A program made the position numbers and the translations under genes. A DNA stretch of 64,000 nt from assembly GCA_029260615.1 (NCBI GenBank), contig JAJDCX010000082.1, forward strand, positions 1 to 64,000, given 5' to 3'. Numbering within the stretch: position 1 is the stretch's first letter; each line of letters starts with the position of its first letter. The DNA comes from Phycisphaeraceae bacterium. Lineage in GTDB: Bacteria; Planctomycetota; Phycisphaerae; Phycisphaerales; Phycisphaeraceae. This document shows positions 17,875 through 26,732 of this stretch, one piece after another. The notes beneath the pieces were generated by a model. It ran no database searches. It was not told the DNA's origin and was given only the letters and a program-made list of their open reading frames with translations.

Positions 17875-19389
17875 TCAAAACTCTTTGCGTTGCCTCGCGG
17901 GGGGGATACTCAACTGCTTGCGATACTTGGCAACCGTCCGCCGGGCGATCTCGATCCCGTGCTCCTTGAGCTTCTCGACCAGCGCATCATCCGAGAACGG
18001 CTTCGCCTTGTCCTCTTCCTCGATGATCTGTTCGAGCTTCGCCTGGATCGCGGTCCAACTCATAGCGTCCCCCGCATCCGTCTCCGTCCCCCCAGAGAAA
18101 AACATACGCAACGGCAAGATCCCCCGCGGCGTCTGCAGATACTTCTCATTCACAGCCCGGCTCACCGTCGCCACATGAATCCCCAACTGGTCCGCAACCA
18201 AAGTCATCGGCAACGGCCGAAGCGCCTGTGGCCCCTGCTCGAAAAACTCCCGCTGCGCCTGCACCACCACACCAATCACCCGCAGCAGCGTCGCCTTACG
18301 CTGCTGCAGCGCATCGATGATCCAGCTCGCCGACCGTATGTGATTGTTCAAAAAGTCGCGGGTCTTCTTGTCGACGTTCTTGTCCCTCGCATCCCGCTCG
18401 TATTCCGAACGGATCTGCAGCGTCGGCAGCCGCCCGTGGGTCAGCGTGGCCGAGTAGGTGTCCGTCTCCTCGTCGTAGTCAATCACCGCATCAGGAAATA
18501 TCAGCCTCGGCGCATCATCCGCCAGCAGCTTCCCAGGGTGCGGGTGAAACTGCCGAAGGTTGTGGATCGTCTGCTTGATCTGATCGATCGAAAGCCCCGT
18601 CGCCTTGGCGATCTTCGGCAGCCGGTTCGCCTCAATATCTTTTAAATGATGATCCACCAACGCACGTTCGTGGGTCAGCTCCGCTTCGGGATCATTACGC
18701 AGCCGGGCGTCGATCTGCAACAGCAAACACTCCCGGATATCCCGCGCCGCCAACCCCGTCGGCTCAAGGGTCTGCTGCAACAACCCAATCGCCGCATCAA
18801 TTTCCTCTGCGGTCACGCCCCCCGGCGCCTGGTCCAGCATCGCCTCCATCTCCGTACGCAGATACCCATCGGAATCGATAAACCCGATGAGGTACTCGCC
18901 GACCTTGAAGAGTTCGGCCGTCGTCTCCGCCAGGTGCCATTGATCCATCAACTGGTCAAACAGCGACGCCGTCCGCGCAGCCGTGTTCGCCATCGCGTCC
19001 ATCTTCTTGTCACGCTCGCCATCGCTCGAAGGCTTGTTCCGGTAGCTCCCCGCCTCGCTGCTGTTGGTGTCCCACGTCGAACCCAACTCCTCGGAAAAAT
19101 TACTCAACCTCTCAAAGTCGTCCTTGTTCGTCGTGTCCCCATCCTTAACAACCAGCTCCCGCTCACCCTCGCGGTTGTCCCGGTCCACCTGCGTCCGCTC
19201 CGACTCAAGGTCCTCCGCATCCGTCCCAGGCTCACGTACCTCCAGCGTCGGGTTGCTCGCCAACTCCTGATCGATCCGCGCCTCCAGCGCAGCCTGCGCC
19301 ATCTGCAGGATCTCCATCGACTGGATCATCCGCGGTGCCAGCTTCATCCGCTGGTCGATCCGCATGTGTTGGCCGGTATCAATACGCAT
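17875..19389 (-). CDS. rpoN: RNA polymerase sigma-54 factor
   Basis: The 504-residue protein has all three regions. The Gln-rich activator-interacting region I is LAPRMIQSMEILQMAQAALE. An acidic region II covers roughly residues 55-135. The core- and DNA-binding region III includes the HTH segment (VATVSRAVNEKYLQTPRG) and ends with the RpoN box ARRTVAKYRKQL. Sigma-54 directs RNA polymerase to -24/-12 promoters that need AAA+ activators. It is first in a leftward set with the SAM hydroxide adenosyltransferase, FkbM and GT2 genes. Start could also be the ATG at 19365. Confidence 0.97.
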   Translation of the reverse strand: MRIDTGQHMRIDQRMKLAPRMIQSMEILQMAQAALEARIDQELASNPTLEVREPGTDAEDLESERTQVDRDNREGERELVVKDGDTTNKDDFERLSNFSEELGSTWDTNSSEAGSYRNKPSSDGERDKKMDAMANTAARTASLFDQLMDQWHLAETTAELFKVGEYLIGFIDSDGYLRTEMEAMLDQAPGGVTAEEIDAAIGLLQQTLEPTGLAARDIRECLLLQIDARLRNDPEAELTHERALVDHHLKDIEANRLPKIAKATGLSIDQIKQTIHNLRQFHPHPGKLLADDAPRLIFPDAVIDYDEETDTYSATLTHGRLPTLQIRSEYERDARDKNVDKKTRDFLNNHIRSASWIIDALQQRKATLLRVIGVVVQAQREFFEQGPQALRPLPMTLVADQLGIHVATVSRAVNEKYLQTPRGILPLRMFFSGGTETDAGDAMSWTAIQAKLEQIIEEEDKAKPFSDDALVEKLKEHGIEIARRTVAKYRKQLSIPPARQRKEF

Positions 19390-19394
19390 GGTGA

Positions 19395-19547
19395 GGTCTA
19401 GGGTCCGGGGTCTAGGGTCCGAGGGCTATCCCGCTCAACGTCGGCTATGAACGCCGCCTGAAGCGGGGACTTTTGGTAGTCGTCTGCACGTCTCTAATTA
19501 ACTTCCCGCTCTTACTCAACGCTAACCGCTAATGGCTAACAACTACC
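19395..19547. repeat. Short-period phrase repeats between rpoN and recR
   Basis: Two perfect copies of GGTCTAGGGTCCG (19395-19407, 19409-19421) are followed at 19520-19547 by a 7-nt periodic run CGCTAAC-CGCTAAT-GGCTAAC-AACTACC. The same two phrases recur at 38291-38327 on the other strand. Confidence 0.8.
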
Positions 19548-19572
19548 CTCTTGATCGGCCTTTCCAAGCCAA

Positions 19573-20187
19573 TCATCCATCCTCCATCGCGTGTCGGCTC
19601 TGAATCGCATCCGATAGTACCGCCTTTGACGCCACCGCGAGCAGCGACCCCGTCGGGATCCCCCGAGCCAGCCGTGTCACCTCCACACCCATCGACTCCA
19701 ACCGCTCCGCCAGGTACAACGACGTCCCATCCCCCTCCAGCGTCGGGTTCGTCCCCAGGATCACTTCTCGGACCTTCCCCCCACGCACCCGCGCCACCAA
19801 CCGATCAATATTCAGTTCCCCCGGCCCAACGCCCTCCAACGGCGCAAGCCTCCCCATCAATACATGATAAACACCCCCATACACCCCCGTCTGCTCCAAG
19901 CTCGCCACATCGCTTGGCTGCTCCACCACCAACACCTGCCCCGCATCACGCTCACCGTCCGCGCAGATCGCACACGGGTCCGACTCCGTCACATTCCCGC
20001 ACTCGCCGCACACCTTCTGGTCACGCTTAAACGCAGTGATCGCCTCCGCCAACTGCTCCGCTTCCTGCGTCGAAGCCTTCAACAAGTAAAACGCAATCCG
20101 CTCCGCCGACCGCCTACCGATCCCAGGCAGCCGCGCAAACCGATCCGTCAACCGCTCAAACGCCGAATTACTCCGAACCTTAGCCAT
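19573..20187 (-). CDS. recR: Recombination protein RecR
   Basis: The 204-residue protein has the helix-hairpin-helix start (RFARLPGIGRRSAERIAFYLL), a four-cysteine zinc finger (CGECGNVTESDPCAIC) and a Toprim domain (VLVVEQPSDVASLEQTG, later VILGTNPTLEGDGTSLYL). RecR with RecO loads RecA at gapped DNA. Length matches the family. The gene precedes rpoN on the same strand with a 183-base gap holding phrase repeats, so it is probably a separate transcript. Confidence 0.96.
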   Translation of the reverse strand: MAKVRSNSAFERLTDRFARLPGIGRRSAERIAFYLLKASTQEAEQLAEAITAFKRDQKVCGECGNVTESDPCAICADGERDAGQVLVVEQPSDVASLEQTGVYGGVYHVLMGRLAPLEGVGPGELNIDRLVARVRGGKVREVILGTNPTLEGDGTSLYLAERLESMGVEVTRLARGIPTGSLLAVASKAVLSDAIQSRHAMEDG

Positions 20188-20263
20188 GCAACCATTGTAC
20201 GCCGCTTTCCAACCCCAAGCTCACGTCTCCAAAGCCCATGGCCTCCGAGCATGGGACAGAGGC

Positions 20264-20438
20264 AACTCGGATGCAAACGGACAAAGAACCTGATGGCCGG
20301 ATACCCAGACAGGTAACAGGGATCAACGCAGATCAGGCCCATACCCAACCTCTACCGTCCCGCTCAATTTTTATCCGCGTTCATCAGCGTTCATCACTGT
20401 TCCATCCCCATCCGTTTGCATCCGCACCCATCCGAGTT
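20264..20438. repeat. Fold-back element with 10-nt periodic CGGATG arms
   Basis: CGGATGCAAACGGA (20268-20281) is matched by its exact reverse complement at 20411-20424. The right arm read on the minus strand is a 10-nt periodic run of xxxxCGGATG/xxxxTGATG units. Both arms share AACTCGGATG and a GATCAACGCAGAT-like stretch, so the roughly 175-bp element can fold back on itself. It lies between recR and the BFD ferredoxin gene. Confidence 0.75.
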
Positions 20439-20473
20439 TCACGCTTCTCCCTGTGTCACCCTATAATCTAACC

Positions 20474-20737
20474 ATGCAAGACGACGACCAAGTATGCCTC
20501 TGCTTCCACGTCTCCAAGCGCAAGATCGTAAACTTCTGCAAGCGCGAAAAACCCCCCGTCGCCAGCCTCATCAGCGAATGCCTCTCCGCAGGCACAGGCT
20601 GCCAGTGGTGCGTCCCCTTCATCAAAAAACTCCACCAACAATGCCAGGACGGCATCGAATCCCCCGACCTCCCCGTCAGCCCCCAAGACTACGCCAAGAA
20701 ACGCGCCTCCTACCGCAAGACAGGTGAACGCGATTGA
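20474..20737 (+). CDS. BFD-like [2Fe-2S]-binding protein
   Basis: The 87-residue product has CLCFHVSKRKI and GTGCQWCVPFIKKLHQQ, the CxC...CxxC pattern of the BFD [2Fe-2S] domain (bacterioferritin-associated ferredoxin and assimilatory reductase modules). The domain occupies about residues 7-55, followed by a Pro/Lys-rich tail. The ATG at 20474 follows a good -10-like CCTATAATC at about 20460; an upstream in-frame start at 20453 adds only seven residues. It may be an electron carrier or iron-storage helper; there is no neighbouring bacterioferritin. Confidence 0.85.
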   Translation: MQDDDQVCLCFHVSKRKIVNFCKREKPPVASLISECLSAGTGCQWCVPFIKKLHQQCQDGIESPDLPVSPQDYAKKRASYRKTGERD

Positions 20738-20756
20738 GCAACCATTCCCCCAATAC

Positions 20757-20803
20757 CCACACCAACCTTTGCGACGGATCGCAGATCCGCGTGTTGGTCC
20801 ATC
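20757..20803. other. Nested hairpin downstream of the BFD gene
   Basis: ACCAAC (about 20762) pairs with GTTGGT (about 20793), enclosing GGATC-GCA-GATCC. No T-run follows, so it is a weak terminator candidate or other RNA structure. Confidence 0.4.
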
Positions 20804-20856
20804 GGAACATGTCGGCTCACAAAAAACCGAACCATAAGAACGGTAGGTGATTATTC

Positions 20857-21441
20857 ATGGAACACGACGACCACATATCCAAGACATGCAAGCTGCTTAG
20901 CGAGTCCGGTCTGCCTGAATGTATTCGCGTTGCCCCCGATGCTTTCAAGGCATATCGACGCGGGGCAGACTTCCGTGGGCTCATGCAGATTCTCCCTGCG
21001 AGGTGGAAGGTATCAGAGCCGGTACCTGAGATCGGGTACAAGGGGATCACGGTCCACTGGGAGATGGAAAAACTAGGCTATCTAGTTCTTCACTGCGAGC
21101 CATATGACCGAATCGGGAAGAAAAAGGAACACGATCCTGACACCATCGTGACGCTGCGGAATCTCAAATCTCGGATAACAAAACGGCTAAGAGAAGCTTT
21201 TGCAGAGGACCCACGAGGTTGTGATGCGTTTGACACAGATTATGTGCGTCAATTAACCGATATCAGCGGGAACAAGGTGCTTGGGTTCGACTTAGGCCTT
21301 TCGGAATCCCATCGACCTGAAGATGCGATCGCCCCCCTAGCTGAGTTGATCGGGTATTACTCGCCAATCGTCGATACGGTCATAGCCGGGATTCTCTCCG
21401 ACCTACTGCGTCATGCGACAGAAGCACGCATCCACGCATGA
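20857..21441 (+). CDS. Hypothetical protein
   Basis: I do not recognise the 194-residue protein. It has no signal peptide or membrane helix. Charged helices dominate the middle (TLRNLKSRITKRLREAFAEDP), and the C-terminal third is more hydrophobic (APLAELIGYYSPIVDTVIAGILSDLL). GGTAGG lies 11 bases before the ATG. The gene is less GC-rich than its neighbours and is flanked on both sides by phrase-repeat DNA, which suggests accessory origin. No operon partner. Confidence 0.6.
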   Translation: MEHDDHISKTCKLLSESGLPECIRVAPDAFKAYRRGADFRGLMQILPARWKVSEPVPEIGYKGITVHWEMEKLGYLVLHCEPYDRIGKKKEHDPDTIVTLRNLKSRITKRLREAFAEDPRGCDAFDTDYVRQLTDISGNKVLGFDLGLSESHRPEDAIAPLAELIGYYSPIVDTVIAGILSDLLRHATEARIHA

Positions 21442-21466
21442 CCCGATGTTACCCTCCGTGATATCC

Positions 21467-21522
21467 CCCCGCCTTTCTTATCTTCCTTCGCGATCTTCGC
21501 CTCTTCGCGGTTCATCCCCCTC
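21467..21522. repeat. 9-nt periodic CTTCGCG phrase
   Basis: The run is TCCTTCGCG-ATCTTCGCC-TCTTCGCGG. It is the first of several periodic phrases filling the gene-free stretch 21442-22255. Confidence 0.7.
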
Positions 21523-21689
21523 CGGTCACGCCGGTGCGCACAAAAGCGCCCCATTTCACAACTAAAATTCCAACTAATCCAGATTTTCTCACCCCCAGTC
21601 CACACCTGAACTTACACGCACACACCACCCCCTTAAAACCACCTTTGTGCGCACAAACCCGTCGCGACGTCCAAGAGTGGAGGCGCAAC

Positions 21690-21945
21690 TTATCCCCGGT
21701 TAAACATCCGGGGGGCGTGCCTGCCGACAACCTCACGGCGACGATCGACAGCTACCCCGAGCATCCAAAGATTAAAAGGACCGGGACTCGAGGGCTGCCC
21801 TCACGGAACGTCATGCTCAAAAGGCATGGCCGGTGATGGGACGTTGTAGCGGATCGTCCCGGCCAGATAGCGGATCACAGCACACGGGCTAGACCCGGTC
21901 CCGACGATCCCCTGGCTGCCGCTACCGCCGGAACCCCGTGAGGCT
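21690..21945. other. Structured GC-rich stretch without a convincing gene
   Basis: Hairpins include CCCCGG/CCGGGG (loop TTAAACAT) near 21693-21714, CATGC/GCATG near 21810-21828, and a bulged GGGACG/CGTCCC stem flanked by GGCC near 21829-21876. A short plus-strand reading frame crosses part of it (21534-21836) but has no recognisable features. It could be an uncharacterised structured RNA or decayed coding DNA. I could not match it to RNase P, SRP, tmRNA or a riboswitch. Confidence 0.3.
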
Positions 21946-21954
21946 TTACATCGA

Positions 21955-22210
21955 TGATTTGAGATTTATGATTGATGATTTGAAGAAGAAGAAAACATAA
22001 CCACTGAGGCACAGAGACACCGAGAAGATCAAGACAAAGGAAAAATCCGCCCCACGAAGCGCCGCGACTTGTCGCGTCCCCGTATTAATCTGCGTCATCT
22101 GCGCAATCTGCGGACACATCCGCTCCGCGCCTTCCTCCGCGCCCTCGGCGTCCTCTGCGGTGAAATCCCCCTCCCCAAATCGCAAATCAAACTTCACACA
22201 TCAAACATCC
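21955..22210. repeat. Composite fold-back of GATTTG and CAGAG phrases
   Basis: The left arm has a 7-nt periodic GATTTGA-GATTTAT-GATTGAT-GATTTGA run (about 21956-21983) and then an 8-nt periodic run including ACTGAGGC and ACAGAGAC (about 22002-22033). At the centre is a perfect palindrome CGCGAC-TT-GTCGCG (22063-22076). The right arm, read on the minus strand, has the same phrase order: GATTTG-like (22176-22210), then GCAGAGGACGCCGAG-like (22127-22165), plus a 9-nt periodic AATCTGCGT-CATCTGCGC-AATCTGCGG (22086-22112). The whole lies directly upstream of purQ. Confidence 0.75.
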
Positions 22211-22250
22211 CCGACCCCCGATACCCGACCCCCGATACCCGATATAATCC
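22209..22250. repeat. 7-nt periodic CCCGATA run
   Basis: CCCGACC/CCCGATA units repeat with a 7-nt period and end in GATATAATCC. TATAAT at the end could serve as a -10 element, but it is only six bases or so from the purQ start. Confidence 0.7.
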
Positions 22251-22255
22251 CTCCC

Positions 22256-23032
22256 ATGACACCCACCGCCCTGATCATCCGCACCGCTGGCACCAACTGC
22301 GACCGTGAACTGGCTCACGCCTTCGAGTTGGCTGGCAGCGCCACGCAGACCCTGCACCTAAGCCAATTAATCGACAACCCCGATCAGATCGCTGACTTCG
22401 ATCTCATAGGCTTCCCCGGCGGGTTCAGCTACGGCGACGACATCGCAGCCGGCCGCATCCTCGCCAACCGCATCCGCCACCAACTCTGGCAACCCCTCCA
22501 AAACGCTGCCCAACGCGGCGTCCCCATGATCGGCATCTGCAACGGCTTCCAGGTCATGGTCAAGCTGGGCCTGCTCCCGGACCCCAAACTCGGCAAGCAA
22601 ACCGTCACCCTCGCCGACAACACCGCCGGCCGATTCATCGACAAGTGGACCCCCGTCACCGCCGACCCCGATTCCCCCTGCATCTGGACCAAGGGAATGG
22701 ACAGTTTCGACCTCCCCATCGCCCACGGCGAAGGCCGATTCGTCCCCGCCAGCGACGATGTCCTCAACCAACTAAAATCCAACAACCAGATCGCCCTGCG
22801 TTACGCACCAGGCCAGAGCCCCAACGGCTCCACCGACGACATCGCGGGCATCTGCGACCCCACCGGCACGATCCTCGGCCTGATGCCCCACCCCGAACGC
22901 TTCATCGACCCAACCCACCACCCCACCTGGACCCGCCAACCCGACACCTGGCTCACCCAAACCACCCCCGGCCTACGCTTCTTCCAAAACGCCGTCGAAC
23001 ACGTCCAGCAACACCAGCCCCAGCCTGTCTAG
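22256..23032 (+). CDS. purQ: Phosphoribosylformylglycinamidine synthase subunit PurQ (glutaminase)
   Basis: The 258-residue class I glutamine amidotransferase supplies ammonia to the PurL synthetase in step four of purine synthesis. Visible are the start ALIIRTAGTNCDRELAHAFELAG, the oxyanion region GGFSYGDDIAAGRI, the nucleophile cysteine in GICNGFQVMVKLGLLP, and the catalytic HPE triad residues (GLMPHPERFID). ATG 22256 is chosen because homologues begin just before ALIIRTAG; the longer frame runs into repeat DNA. No purL or purS gene is adjacent. Confidence 0.95.
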   Translation: MTPTALIIRTAGTNCDRELAHAFELAGSATQTLHLSQLIDNPDQIADFDLIGFPGGFSYGDDIAAGRILANRIRHQLWQPLQNAAQRGVPMIGICNGFQVMVKLGLLPDPKLGKQTVTLADNTAGRFIDKWTPVTADPDSPCIWTKGMDSFDLPIAHGEGRFVPASDDVLNQLKSNNQIALRYAPGQSPNGSTDDIAGICDPTGTILGLMPHPERFIDPTHHPTWTRQPDTWLTQTTPGLRFFQNAVEHVQQHQPQPV

Positions 23033-23125
23033 TTGCCCACTTTATCCCAGGTAAACGACTTACAAACGACCCCATTTCAGCCCACCGACGCAGGTGCTGA
23101 CATCCAGCGGCAATCCCCGCCGGAC

Positions 23126-23307
23126 TGGCGTAGTTATGCGGGATCGCTACAATGGTCGATTCTCCGTTTTGGCTCGGTCTGCCCCGTGTGGGGTGGCGGC
23201 TAACGGACACCAGGCGGGCATTGGGCCGATCAGGCCTTTTTAGTCCCGCGACCCGTAACGCGCAGGTGCAACGCCTACGCGGGGTAAGACACCAGAATTG
23301 GCAGGAC
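23126..23307 (+). promoter_or_regulatory. Promoter and long 5' leader of rpsA
   Basis: A TACAAT -10 (23148-23153) with a weak TGGCGT -35 (23126-23131, 16-bp spacer) predicts a leader of about 150 bases before the rpsA ATG. The leader is GC-rich and contains several complementary tracts (for example GCGTAACGC-like and CGCGGG/CCCGCG). This is compatible with autoregulation, as known for S1 in other bacteria, but that is inference. The reading frame remains open through the leader, yet the extra residues do not look like S1. Confidence 0.5.
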
Positions 23308-25098
<1,791 letters not shown>

Positions 25099-25136
25099 TC
25101 GGCCTAAGCCAGTCAGCCATCAACTAAACTCAAACC

Positions 25137-25168
25137 ACACCCCTCGACATTTTGTCGAGGGGTGTTTT
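25137..25168 (+). terminator. Rho-independent terminator of rpsA
   Basis: A 13-bp perfect stem (ACACCCCTCGACA/TGTCGAGGGGTGT, loop TTT) is followed by TTTC. A degenerate copy of the same hairpin lies at 26154-26203. Confidence 0.9.
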
Positions 25169-25195
25169 CATTAGTGCAGATCGAGCGGCTGCTTA

Positions 25196-25846
25196 CTAGC
25201 GTCGTCTGGTCAGCAGCCCCAGAGCACCCGTGCCCAGCAAGATCAAAGCGCCCGGTTCCGGGATCAGGTGCAGACGCGTACTCGTGTCACTTTGGATCCA
25301 GGTATTGCCACCATCCACCGACAACTCCGTGAACACATCGAAGAAGCTATCGATGTGAAACAGCCCGCCACCGATATCGGTAATATCTGTGGAGCCGGTC
25401 GAAGGACGTGCTGGGTCCTCTCGGATCATCAGGAATCCCGCAAGGGAGTTGCCCGACAGGCTCATGGAAACGATCTCTGTGTCGAATGTCCCGGTCGTAC
25501 TCAACAACCTGTTTGTGGTGACGACCTCTACCGGACCCGTCAGTGAGATCGGCCCCAGGCCCTGACCGATTTCCGTAGCTTCGAACACCGAATCGAATGT
25601 CTCATGCTCATCATTTCCTACCGGCACCCGCAGGGCCGTGCCTGCAAAAGGCCTGTGGATGGGATCGTCCAGGATAATCCCCATGGCAGCGTATTCGTGG
25701 AATTCGTTCGGTGAGATGTAAGCGCCATCAGGCGGCAGATCGGAGCTGGGCGTATCCAATCCTTGTGCCCAGGCCGGGGCACTCATCAGATGCAGGGCGA
25801 CAACGACCGCTACGCCCATCGACAGAATGTGTTTAATCCGTTGCAT
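25196..25846 (-). CDS. PEP-CTERM sorting-domain protein
   Basis: The 216-residue exported protein begins with a signal peptide (MGVAVVVALHLMSAPAWAQG). It ends with a PEP-CTERM anchor (IPEPGALILLGTGALGLLTRRR), recognised by the exosortase system at the cell envelope. The middle is a beta-rich domain of no family I recognise (GPISLTGPVEVVTTNRLL, SGNSLAGFLMIRED). AGGGAG upstream of the ATG (about 25855) supports the start. The gene is inserted between intact rpsA with its terminator and a second, broken rpsA end, and is oriented opposite to rpsA. Confidence 0.9.
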   Translation of the reverse strand: MQRIKHILSMGVAVVVALHLMSAPAWAQGLDTPSSDLPPDGAYISPNEFHEYAAMGIILDDPIHRPFAGTALRVPVGNDEHETFDSVFEATEIGQGLGPISLTGPVEVVTTNRLLSTTGTFDTEIVSMSLSGNSLAGFLMIREDPARPSTGSTDITDIGGGLFHIDSFFDVFTELSVDGGNTWIQSDTSTRLHLIPEPGALILLGTGALGLLTRRR

Positions 25847-25924
25847 TGGTTTTTCTCCCTACCTTAGAAGTGATCGCAGTTTCCACGTCATCGCCCATCA
25901 ACGCCGACAGGCGACGAACAAAAA

Positions 25925-25972
25925 CGGGAACTACTATTAAAACTTATTAATCTTAATATATCGGCGGGCCGC
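25925..25972. other. AT-rich block in the rpsA-pilT region
   Basis: The stretch around ACTATTAAAACTTATTAATC and TTAATATATC is the most AT-rich segment nearby and lies upstream of the PEP-CTERM gene. It may be that gene's promoter. It also lies at the strand-composition switch. I see no clear DnaA box (TTATCCACA). Confidence 0.4.
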
Positions 25973-26021
25973 GGGTTGTCAAGCCAAAATCACCCATTAA
26001 GCCGACAGCGATCAAGTTGAT

Positions 26022-26129
26022 GGCGGTGCACCGGACGGCCACGCGGCCGGCGTCTGCTTGGGCGGCTTTGGCGGAGGTGGCGCACTGGGCACCGACAAGA
26101 CCACCTTCGGACCAAGCGGCGACAACTGA
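26022..26129 (+). pseudogene. Duplicated 3' end of rpsA (fragment)
   Basis: The plus strand is still open and reads GGAPDGHAAGVCLGGFGGGG, then ALGTDKTTFGPSGDN and stop. It matches the end of S1 (GAAPGGPAAGGGLGGLGDGG, ALGTDKITFGPTSE). Homology continues through the stop (TGATCGGC(C/G)TAAGCCA) into a degenerate copy of the terminator. No start or upstream S1 sequence is present. Confidence 0.92.
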
Positions 26130-26153
26130 TCGGCGTAAGCCAATCGGTCAGAC

Positions 26154-26203
26154 AGCATAAACCACACCCCTCGGCGAAAGCCAGGGGGGGGGTGGTTTAT
26201 GCT
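26154..26203. terminator. Degenerate copy of the rpsA terminator hairpin
   Basis: A 12-bp perfect outer stem (AGCATAAACCAC/GTGGTTTATGCT) encloses ACCCCTCGGCGAAAGCCAGGGGG. The copy has lost the T-run on the plus strand, so activity is doubtful. Confidence 0.6.
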
Positions 26204-26227
26204 GAGGCATCAAGCTCGTATGGTTTT

Positions 26228-26647
26228 CTATATCGTCCCGACGCCGTAGACGAAAATATTGCAAATATTCACGGCAACCGTGGCGATATAGAAGACCAAA
26301 ATCCAGAACATCCACTTCTTGTGTATAGCAAAGATGCCAAAAGTGCCCAGTGCCCAAACGGATATGTTTAGAGAAGCCATGAAAAGATCTATTACGACTT
26401 GAGGCATGTCGCTGAAGTCGGCCCACGAACACTCATTGTAAACCTCATATGCGTCGCGCAAGGTTTCGGGTACAAGTGCAAGCATGGGTATGTGGCCCGT
26501 CAGCATGAGTTGGCTGAAGTTCGCGTACCCGGCAAACTGATAATGCTGTGCGTTGATATATGATCTATACCACAGTGATGCGTAGATCATGGCACCGCAC
26601 AAGACTATCTTTGCTGCTAAGCTCAGTTTTTTACTGTTAGAATTCAT
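26228..26647 (-). CDS. Small hypothetical membrane protein
   Basis: The 139-residue protein from ATG 26647 has about four hydrophobic helices (LAAKIVLCGAMIYASLWY, FSQLMLTGHIPMLALVP, VWALGTFGIFAIH, MFWILVFYIATVAVNICNIFV). Family unknown. Its base composition is much more AT-rich than that of the window. It lies just beyond the duplicated rpsA tail, so it may be part of the same accessory patch. An upstream start at 26683 would add 12 residues. Confidence 0.6.
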   Translation of the reverse strand: MNSNSKKLSLAAKIVLCGAMIYASLWYRSYINAQHYQFAGYANFSQLMLTGHIPMLALVPETLRDAYEVYNECSWADFSDMPQVVIDLFMASLNISVWALGTFGIFAIHKKWMFWILVFYIATVAVNICNIFVYGVGTI

Positions 26648-26732
26648 GTGTACTGCCAGTAATCTGGTAGGCGCAATAAGCACGGCTACGATTGTAAGTC
26701 GTCCACCCGGCCCGCAGAAGGCAGCTGCACGC

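Noticed and set aside
17890-19401. Two 251-residue rightward frames opposite rpoN
   Set aside because: They are Arg/Leu/Pro-rich shadows of a complete sigma-54 gene.
21534-21836. 100-residue rightward frame in the recR-purQ gap
   Set aside because: No ribosome binding site, low-complexity His/Pro/Thr start, and no family features; treated as non-coding.
21442-22255. CRISPR array
   Set aside because: The repeats have 7-10 nt periods with no spacers and degenerate units. There are no cas genes.
23152-23307. 52-residue N-terminal extension of ribosomal protein S1
   Set aside because: The frame is open, but it begins at the predicted promoter -10, and the residues do not resemble S1. ATG 23308 has a better ribosome binding site.
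25847-26227. A defined oriC
   Set aside because: AT-rich DNA and a skew switch are present, but no DnaA-box cluster or dnaA/dnaN gene is seen, so it is reported only as a compositional finding.
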